64,000 nt of DNA from Ochotona curzoniae (Eukaryota > Chordata > Mammalia > Lagomorpha > Ochotonidae): positions 24,828,001 to 24,892,000 of the forward strand of contig NW_024464918.1 in NCBI RefSeq assembly GCF_017591425.1, given 5' to 3'. Position numbers and translations under genes: made by a program. Positions 56,781 to 64,000 of this stretch are shown here, in pieces (the first letter of the stretch is position 1; every line of letters begins with the position of its first letter). The notes under the pieces are model-generated. The model had not been told where the DNA came from. It saw only the letters and a list, made by a program, of their open reading frames with translations, and ran no database searches.

Positions 56781-57529
56781 TGCTTGAGTGTTGCAAGAGG
56801 AGAGTCTGGTGATTAATGGAAATTTACCAATGAAAACAATTACAACATGTAAATTTCTTTACAGAAATGAAAACAAAAATTATGAACACGTTATACAAAG
56901 TAGGAGTCTAAGAAATTAATTTCTCAGGTTTTCTTATCCTCATTAGTCGTAAAAATTTTCATACTATCCTATCCTACTTGCTGTCATTTTAGGAAAAGTA
57001 TACAAACTATAAAGCTTGCCCTTATCTTTCATGAGCTTTTTATTTTATTAAGACACTTAAAAATGCCATGTCCTATAAGATGCCATGTGATGATTTGATG
57101 CATGTACGCTGTGTAGAATGTTGAAATCAGTAAACACATAGATGTTCTTAAATGTTTATCATTCCTTTATGGTGCACATACTCAGTATCTTCTAGTTTTT
57201 GAAGTTGCATGCTGCCTCATTTTTATCAATAGTAGTCTCATTGCTCTGCAAGACAACACCCACGCTGAGGGAGACTTTTTGTGTACTCACATCGGATTCT
57301 TCTGCCTGCCCTGGAGATAACACTAGCAGGTATAACACATCAGCGGGTTCTTCTTATGGTATTAGGTTATTATTCCCAAGATCTACCCAGCTTATCTGGA
57401 AGAGGAAAGAATTAAGTGAGGATATGTGGAAAACTGTATGAAAAAATGTTAAATCACAGCTGTCATTGTTAGTTTGCTTTTACATATGAGCTTTTTGTTC
57501 CAATGGAATAGTTTTTTTTCCTTTTCCTT

Positions 57530-57638
57530 TTTTATTTGTAAGATTTACCAAAAGAAAAACAGAGAGAGATACCCTCCATCATATGGGATGCTGACGCTGT
57601 AGGCAGAGGATTAGCCTGTAAGGTGCCAGCCTCCCCCA
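57530..57638 (-). mobile_element. CSINE, antisense, with large internal deletion
   Basis: Tail side 'tatttgtaagatttacca', 'aacagagagagataccctcc', then directly 'atcatatgggatgctgacgc', 'tgtaggcagaggattagcct' (head). About 180 bp of the body is absent. Confidence 0.6.
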
Positions 57639-57639
57639 C

Positions 57640-57900
57640 CATGTTTTTAAACAAAGGGGTAGACAGAGAGATTTTATATCTTCTGGTTTATCACCAAATA
57701 CCTGCCATGGCAGGATCTAGGACAGGGCTGAGGCCTACAACCCAGGAATGGCGATCCAGTCTTTCCCCTGGGTTGTAGGATCTCAACTATTTGAGTCAGC
57801 TGTGCTATCTCCTAGAAGCTGAAATTGTACAGAGTCAGGAGCCAATTCCAGGAACCGGATTATCATGTGGGATGCAGGCACTTTAACTGCAAGTAGAATG
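57640..57900 (-). mobile_element. CSINE, antisense, diverged
   Basis: 'atgtttttaaacaaaggggt', 'cttctggtttatcaccaaat', 'gggctgaggcctacaaccca', 'gaaccggattatcatgtggg', 'atgcaggcactttaactgca' keep the antisense order. Directly abuts the deleted copy on the left, as if one used the other as a target. Confidence 0.6.
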
Positions 57901-58014
57901 ATTTAGGGGGTTATTCGGATCACTTGTCAGATGGAATAATTTAGATTTCTCCTCAAGTCTTACCATGACTAATGGGGACAGAAGAGTAGAATAGCAACAA
58001 TCTCTGTCAATCTC

Positions 58015-58432
58015 TGTACTAGAGTGTTCCCCAAAGAATCATGTGTTTAAAACTTGTTTCCTTGAATATAATATTAATGACTAATTGCTTAAGGGTTGAA
58101 ATTTAATTCAATTATAGTGTTTAAAGGCAGTGTCTTTTGGAATTGATTGGATTGGGTTAGGTTGATAAGGTGAAGCCATCATGTTCCAGTTGTAGTGATT
58201 TTGTAAGGGGAGACCACATAGACACAGATGAGTGTGCAGTCTCTGCATCCTGGGTCATCATGTGATTTATCCTTTGGATGTGTTCCACCGCTCATTCTGT
58301 TCAAACAGACTCCACACTAGTTGGGGTCACCCAGTCTTGGACTGTGAACCTCCAAAAACACAAGCCAAAATAAACCTTCCTTTTGAAGTTGCTTGTCTTA
58401 GGTATGTAGTTGTTATAATAAAAAGCTAACAA
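58015..58432 (+). mobile_element. MaLR-type LTR, sense
   Basis: 'aattatagtgtttaaaggca', 'gtcttttggaattgattgg', 'tcttggactgtgaacctcca', 'aaaacacaagccaaaataaa' with 'ccttccttttgaagttgct' and 'cttaggtatgtagttgttat' are MaLR 3' landmarks; 'aataaa' at about 58369 is the former polyadenylation signal. Confidence 0.72.
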
Positions 58433-58979
58433 TGCATCTGCTCTTCATTATATACAGTCTTTTAGCCTCTTTCAATTCCATACTTTTGGTTTTTGCTTGT
58501 CCGATTATTTGACATATGACGTGCAAAGGAAATACCTGGTTCTAGCCCAGCAAACCAGTATCTCCATACTTGTAAAAGGAATTTTGCAAATGCCTGTAAT
58601 TTATGAGGCTTTCTTTTTATCCCTGTTGGCTTGGTAGCAAGTGATTAGTAAGAAAGATTTCCAAAGATTAACTATGGCCTAAGCTAGATTTTTAAAAACA
58701 GAGAAGATTATCTGTAGATAAAACATAAGGCATTCAGATTATGAAAAAAATGTAAACCTAAATGTTAAGTCTTTTGGTAGTTTGCCCAACTAAGGCAATG
58801 TGATATCTTTGAAGAACAGGAAAACACAGGCTGGATAAATGATACGCAACTGAGTTACCTGATTTTTAAGAATTGGAAGAGAAGTTCAAACAGAGAAAAC
58901 TAATCTGAATATCATTACCAAATGATTTCATTGGTATATTGATTGTTTATTGAGTGTTTTATTTAATCCCAAACTATTT

Positions 58980-59290
58980 CTTCTCCAGCATCTTCAATTT
59001 CAATAAAAAGCAACCTCATCCTCCTAGCTGCTCTTGCCAAAATTCTTGAAGTCCTTCTTAACTCTTATTTTTTCCCTCATAATCCTTATCAATTTGAGGA
59101 GAAAATTTCATCTTCTTTCTCTTTGAAATACACCTAGCATCCAGTCATGACCCAGGCCTTCTTAACGGCCACCTGATCTGAGTTACTGGACTACTGTGGC
59201 GGCTTTCTCTCTCATCCTCCTGTACTTACTGTTGCTCCTTTTCTCTCCATTATCACCTTATATAAATATCTTTTGAATTTAACATATGAG
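58980..59290 (+). mobile_element. L2 LINE segment, sense
   Basis: 'tgaagtccttcttaactctt', 'attttttccctcataatcc', 'tgaaatacacctagcatcca' and 'gttactggactactgtggcg' parallel L2 text ('gagtcatccttgactcctctctttctctca', 'cctggattactgcaatagcc'). The 3' end of L2 is not present. Confidence 0.55.
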
Positions 59291-60989
59291 ATAGATCTTT
59301 CATTTCTGAGAAGGAAAAATCTGGAAAAAAAATGAGTGGATGTGGAGGACCTTGTTCCATGCCAATGGTTCTTACAATTATAGATACAAAACTAGCACAG
59401 AACCTGGCGGCTGCAAAGTGTCCTGAAAATCATCATTATGGAACAATCTAGCCTCAAAGCCAGTAGCCTAAGGTTACAATTTATTATCTTCCACAATTCT
59501 CTAGATTGGTTAGCCTACGGAGGATTTTTCTTCTCCATAGGGCATCGTAGAGAAGAAAATTTGTAATCATATGAATTACAAAATTGTAATCATGTGGACA
59601 CTTGAATGATCAAAAAGATCCAAAATAGTTCATTCAGATGTTTGGTACCTTGGCAAGGATCACCATAAGACTTAGACTTAGGCCATTTTAGAGAGTAGCT
59701 ATCCTTTAGGTGCTCAATAGACATTAGGGGAGAGATTAAATAAAAATGGAGTTAAAGTGGAGGCAGGGGCATGACTAGTATATGCAGCATTTTTGAGGAA
59801 TGGAAAGCTGTACAAGCAAGTTGTGTTGGAAGGCCTGGGAAAAGTTTAGTACAGTACAAGCTAGAGAAGAGAGCTATTGGGGTAGTGGCCAGAATTGTGA
59901 GCAAGGAATGAGCAGGCTTTGAGCCTGACCACCCCTAAGCTTCCCAGTTCTATAAACTTCAAATCCCTTCTCCCTCACTTGTTTGGGCTAGTTTTCTGTC
60001 TTTGATTTAAGAGAACTGACTAATACCAGGGGGTGGGGGGAGACAGACAATCATGCTGCCCAGGAGGAAAAGGTATTGGAGGTGACCTAATCACTGGATG
60101 CAAAGCCATTTGGAAACAACCTGTTCTGTTACAATTGCTGAGTATTATGATTATATGTAATGTGCAGGCTGCACACTCGCTGAGTAGGATAGATCCTGCC
60201 CATGAAAGCACAATGAGAAAGGTCTGTGGGTGGATGTTCTAAATGGCTACAGAAAGTCCTTTCCATAGGCATAATTGACACTGAAAGCCAGTCATCCGTC
60301 AGTAGTTCTGTAGCAACTGGTCATGTTTTATAAAGAAAGGCTCCTCACACATCCCGACAATGTAAATTCACAAGCATCGGTTTCCATCTTTCTGCATCCT
60401 GCCCCAATACTACTTTGAAAATTCTCATGTTATTAGTTGTGCAGATTTAATAAAATAATTCATGTAAATGCTTGCACATTTCCAGTTCAGAACTACTAAA
60501 TCCCCTACAAGTACAGTTTTAATTTTTGCTAATGTTCTTATTTCTAGAGTCTCAAATGCTTTAACAAATGTAGCAAAAATATTCGGATAAATGAGTGTTG
60601 TATCTTTGTCCTTTTCCTCTGCAAAGATGGAAATGATGAGGAAAGCTGAAGAAAATGGTAGCAGCTTCTTTGGGTTCTTCCCAAGCTGAAGCCCAGAGAA
60701 AATAATTGTTTTATACATGAAGTTCTTATAAATGAACATAGTGTTCCTTCCACAATTCCTGCATTAAATCTTTAAGGTATAGCCAGTGCTCTGGGGAAAG
60801 TCCCATGTCCTTGATAAGGGCTGGTCCCAGATGGCCAGACTTATCCCTTTCTCGTGTTTATTGTCTCTTCAATGCACCGTGCTGCTTCCTGCCATATGGC
60901 ATTTACACAGGCAATCCCCTCTGCAGGCATTAATTATCACTTCCAGTATATATACACCTCTCAGCCAACCTTTACTTACTCACTGTTTT
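59291..60989. other. Unassigned noncoding sequence with an ancient repeat
   Basis: Apart from 59690-59900 no repeat was recognised. Near 59558-59596 'ttgtaatcat' is repeated in tandem around 'gaattacaa', a small inverted/direct repeat. A minus-strand frame of 104 codons (60425-60739) has no recognisable domain. Confidence 0.4.
59690..59900 (+). mobile_element. Ancient interspersed repeat fragment
   Basis: 'tttttgaggaatggaaagct' and 'tgtgttggaaggcctgggaa' with 'aggcaggggcatgactagta' mirror 'gaggcaggagcatgcctggcatgttcgaggaacagcaaggaggccagtg' of the family at 35.7 kb. Confidence 0.42.
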
Positions 60990-61065
60990 TTTTTATGTAT
61001 ATAAAGAATTCATAGGATGAACTGAGATGATGTAGGTGCAGTAACTGGCCCATAATATGGAAATG
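60990..61065 (+). mobile_element. MIR tail remnant, sense
   Basis: 'aggatgaactgagatgatgt' with 'gtgcagtaactggcccataa' recalls 'gaggattaaatgagataatgtatgtaaag..cagtgcctggcacata'. Short. Confidence 0.35.
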
Positions 61066-61664
61066 GTTGGGTTAGGGAGCTCTCAATGGAACCATCTAAT
61101 TTCCCCCTTAACGATACATTTTATTCTCACTCACCTAAGGCAGCATAATCTACATAGGGTTCTAGGAAAAAAAAAGTTGAAAGTTGTGTGTAACTAGAAC
61201 CTCTTTGATCTTCACTTAATCTATGCCTAATTATTCTTTGAAGATGTCTTTGAGCCAAAGTTCTCTTTATTTTCTCATTTCATGAAGGACCAGGAAAGAA
61301 AAACTATAGTTGTTATTATAAAAGTTTTACAGAAAAAAGCCTGGAAATTTAAACAAGAAAAACAATCTGTCAAATTGTAATAATCTGGTTATTCTGGGAA
61401 TTGAGATACAGATTCAGTTACCTACTTGGAACACATGTTACTGATCCCCAAAGTACCATACAACCAGTTTCCAGGTGCTTTTTAATGTCGGACATGCACT
61501 GAGAGGTCCAGAGTGATCAATAATGACTTCGGTACTTTAATTATTTCCCTGGATAGAAATATAAACAATGGACAACTCTAAATCATAAGAGTTTTGAAGA
61601 AAAGATATGTAAAATAAAGTCTCAAATATACAATTTAGTTTCAGGATGGGTCAAGTCCAAGTAA

Positions 61665-61820
61665 CAAAATGTACTGATAACATTTACTGAGAGAGCTCTG
61701 TGTGGGCTACGCATTAGCACAAGTCATTAAGCCTTCCAACAGAAGGCCACCTTTGAGCAGGAAAGAATATCTTGTACAACAGGTGGAGACTCTGTGATCT
61801 TAACGTCACAAATCAAAGAA
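61665..61820 (-). mobile_element. MIR-like remnant, antisense
   Basis: 'aacatttactgagagagctc', 'tgtgtgggctacgcattagc', 'acaagtcattaagccttcca' correspond to 'tttattgagcacttactatgtgccaggcactg..tcatttaatcctcaca'. Weak to the right. Confidence 0.42.
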
Positions 61821-62009
61821 AAGATTTGTTCAAAGAACATAATTCTGACATTCCATAATGCCAGTTAATATGAATTTAATCATCATGCCACCATGGTGAT
61901 ATGATAAATATACCTTGCAGAAGCAATTTGATTCTAGTCCCCAGAGAGTACTTTCTGGTCTGTTTCAGTTGTCAAGGATGTAACCCCTTAAAGACACCAT
62001 TTTAGGAAG

Positions 62010-62110
62010 ATGAGATACAAAGCAGACTAGGCCCTAGACATCGTGGAGCTTCAGTTGTATTCATGAGATAAGCACAGAAAAGTAGGCACAATCAATAGGC
62101 AAACAATGTT
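62010..62110 (+). mobile_element. Ancient interspersed repeat fragment
   Basis: 'gagatacaaagcagactagg' and 'ccctagacatcgtggagctt' with 'cagttgtattcatgagataa' resemble 'gggatacagcagtgaacaaaacagac..gtccctgcccacatggagctt'. Short fragment of the 35.7-kb family. Confidence 0.4.
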
Positions 62111-62152
62111 GTTCATCAAGAGGGAGAGTTCTGCACATGAGCATTGTGACTT

Positions 62153-62215
62153 CCCTCCCCTCCCCTCCCCTCCCCTTCCCTTCCCTTCCCTTCCCTCTCT
62201 TGTCCTCTCCTCTCC
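62153..62215 (-). repeat. (CCCCT)n/(CCCTT)n tract with G-quadruplex potential
   Basis: Uninterrupted pyrimidine run starting 'ccctcccctcccctcccc' and changing to 'cccttcccttccc'. On the minus strand, 62153-62175 gives at least four runs of G3-G4 separated by single A, a canonical quadruplex pattern. Confidence 0.93.
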
Positions 62216-63008
62216 TCAGTCATTTTTTTTTTAATTTTTTGAGATAACGCAAGGTCTAATGTTCTACTAAATAAAGAATTCAGCAAGTAAAAAGTAAAAT
62301 GACTTGGTTCAGCAGGAACATAGGCAAGGTGTATAGGTAAATTTTTAAAAGGCTGTTTACACCCAGCATAAGTATAAATAATGGTCAGTATGTTAATGAT
62401 AGGAAAGTTGATGTCTGCAAATGTCTGGGTTTTACTCCTTGACAGTTTTCTCTTACAGGAAGGAATTCAGACTCTAACATAGGCTTTCTCAATCTTTATG
62501 ATTTAGGAGAATGTACTTCCAAGTGAGTGAAAAGGCCAGGTCCAGGGATGCTGAGGGACAGAGGCATGACTGGGCAACAGCTCTCTTCAGGGCTGTTCTG
62601 CCACGTTGCTCTAAGAGGTGCCCAGGACACTTTGCTTAGAGCCTATTCCTCGAACTGTCCTAACTCTGGAGCCCCAAATACATCTCAATAAGTCTCTTTC
62701 TGTAGATTCTTGTCTGCAACCAGTAACTCTTTCATTGATTCACAAAAGTCTTCACAAATAACTTATTTCAAATTTTTTCCCTTTAGTGGGAGAAGTTTGT
62801 CTCGTTATTCCTAAAGTATCTAGGGCCTGGTACAATGGCTCAGTGGCATTCTTTTTATTATTAGAGCATTCTGAATGACTAATTTAAAACTAAGGTGATT
62901 ATTTGTGATCATTGAAGTATTGTAATTTTCATTTTTATAGTATCAAATGCAAATTTCCATTCTAAGACAAAACAGATTTACACTCATCGTGAGGGGTTAT
63001 ATGGAGAG
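62216..63008. other. Unassigned noncoding sequence
   Basis: Around 62600-62720, 'ccccaaatacatctcaataa' and 'gtctctttctgtagattctt' could be an LTR R/U5 boundary in sense, but no other LTR part was confirmed. A SINE-head-like 29 bp lies at 62822-62850. Confidence 0.35.
62822..62850 (+). mobile_element. Possible CSINE head fragment
   Basis: 'agggcctggtacaatggctc' with 'agtggcatt' resembles the CSINE start and A box. Nothing of the body follows, so it may be chance or a 3'-deleted copy. Confidence 0.3.
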
Positions 63009-63036
63009 TTTTGTTTTGTTTTGTTTTTTTGTTTTT
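63009..63036. repeat. (GTTTT)n simple repeat
   Basis: 'ttttgttttgttttgttttt' next to the CSINE at 63033; in sense this is the (AAAAC)n-type tail of that SINE. Confidence 0.85.
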
Positions 63037-63350
63037 TGAGATTTATTCATTTATTTGAAAGAGTTAAATAGAGAGAGGCAGAGAAGAGAGATCTTCCATT
63101 TGCTTTTCACTCCCCAGATGGAAACAATGACAGGGGCCACTCCAGGCTGAAGCTGAGGCCTGGACTCCATCTGGGTCTCCCACCTACGCAGCATGGGCCC
63201 AAGCACTTGGGTTCTCTTTCATTACTTTGCTAGTGACATTCACAGAGAAGTGCATCTGAAGTTGAGTATCTGGCTGTTCAACTGGTACTCGTAGATGATG
63301 CCAGCACTGCAGGAATCCATTCCACCTGCTGCACCAAATCACCAAGTCCT
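63033..63350 (-). mobile_element. CSINE, antisense
   Basis: 'gagatttattcatttatttg', 'agagatcttccatttgcttt', 'tcactccccagatggaaaca', 'tctgggtctcccacctacgc', 'gggcccaagcacttgggttc', 'gatgatgccagcactgcagg', head 'ccacctgctgcaccaaatca'. Full length, moderately old. Confidence 0.85.
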
Positions 63351-64000
63351 GAAGTGTATCTTTGTAAAGACATGGGAAAAGAGTAGAGGTAGCTTAGTCT
63401 GTTTTTAAAAATAGAGTAAGCCCAGTGGCTTGAACACTAGACTTTTTAATTTTTCACCTTGATGAGTGTAAGATCAAGGAACCAGCAAGCTAAGATCTTC
63501 TTGACAACCCTCTTCTTGGCTTACAGACTTCTGCCTTCCTGTATGGCAAAAACAGGATGAGTCCTGGCCCCTGCTCCTTTTTATATACATCAATAATTCA
63601 CTGGGGATGGGGGGAAGAGCCCTCTTTACCTCATCTAAATCTAATCATATCCCAAAGGTCTTATTTCAAATACCATTGTATTCGAGCTTTGGGGCAAAAA
63701 CATGTGAAATTTAGGGAAACATCCAGTCCAGCAAAGCAAATCACAGGCTGCTAGTTTTAAAGAAGCTTTTGATTTAATTTTCAGTGGACCAAAAACAATC
63801 AATCCCTTAATTTCACTCTGCATTAATTTTAACAATGTATTAAATTAGAGCACATTGGTAAATACACTTTAATGACCAATATCTAATTCTTTATTCAACT
63901 TTCAGATCTCCAAATGAAATAAATTATCTATTTACATGCATCACTAGGCCTTCTGGTTTTATATGAGAACTCAACCAGAATCTACTAATTGTTCCCCATG
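63351..64000. other. Unassigned noncoding sequence
   Basis: No repeat or gene recognised to the window end. Two 64-65 codon frames overlap on opposite strands at 63557-63835 without family signal. Confidence 0.45.

Larger units (their letters stand above)
55401..57529. other. Unassigned AT-rich noncoding sequence
   Basis: Includes a doubtful CSINE relic (55695-55850), an AT repeat (56577-56625) and an L1 end (56690-56780). Frames up to 80 codons (57199-57441) show no family signal. Confidence 0.4.

Noticed and set aside
62600..62740. Possible LTR R/U5 boundary in sense
   Set aside because: An aataag-type signal and a T-rich follow-up are not enough; no other LTR part was recognised.

Overview
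This window is nuclear DNA from a placental mammal, almost certainly a lagomorph and most likely a pika (Ochotona). The main evidence is about 22 complete or nearly complete copies, plus four doubtful or short fragments, of a roughly 320-bp tRNA-derived SINE. In sense orientation it has a Pol III A/B-box head, a body containing 'cttcccatccagctccctg', 'ggcccaaagc' and 'cacttggggagtgaatca', and a tail of 'tgactttccaataaaaata' type. This matches the lagomorph C-repeat (CSINE) family. The commonest version here ('ttgcatgcaccgggatccc', 'cccaaagctttggg') differs from the rabbit consensus as I remember it, which is why I favour pika. Species and chromosome cannot be told from the sequence alone.

I find no protein-coding gene, exon, rRNA, functional tRNA or CpG island. 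The open reading frames are short (longest 122 codons), have no family resemblance I recognise, and either lie in repeats or fit chance expectation in AT-rich DNA. The window is best described as gene desert or the inside of a very large intron.

Layout. 1-8.2 kb: mostly unassigned AT-rich DNA with one antisense MaLR LTR, a MIR remnant and one CSINE. 8.2-22.6 kb: scattered CSINEs (two with clear target-site duplications), MaLR LTR remnants, MIRs, a MER5-like DNA transposon and an L2 end. 23.4-25.4 kb: L1 3' segments followed by a 175-bp polypurine tract. 25.6-34.1 kb: MIR-rich, with three sense MIRs in a row at 28.2-28.9 kb, an antisense L1 3' end, and a non-repeat block at 26.64-26.96 kb that could be conserved regulatory DNA. 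35.4-41.3 kb: a long ancient repeat apparently split by later MaLR and CSINE insertions. 42.3-48.8 kb: the densest repeat block, including an L2 split by the youngest-looking CSINE of the window. 48.8-64 kb: mostly unassigned, with two tandem CSINEs, more ancient repeats, an L2, and a (CCCCT)n tract with G-quadruplex potential.

The sequence shows layers of insertion: L2, MIR and ancient repeats first, then MaLR and MER5, then L1, then CSINEs. I did not find an undescribed biological system. The items worth checking are possible conserved elements, a strong RFX-like X-box inside a MIR, a CSINE subfamily marker, and a few non-B DNA motifs. All repeat boundaries were read by eye from remembered consensus sequences and may be off by tens of bases.
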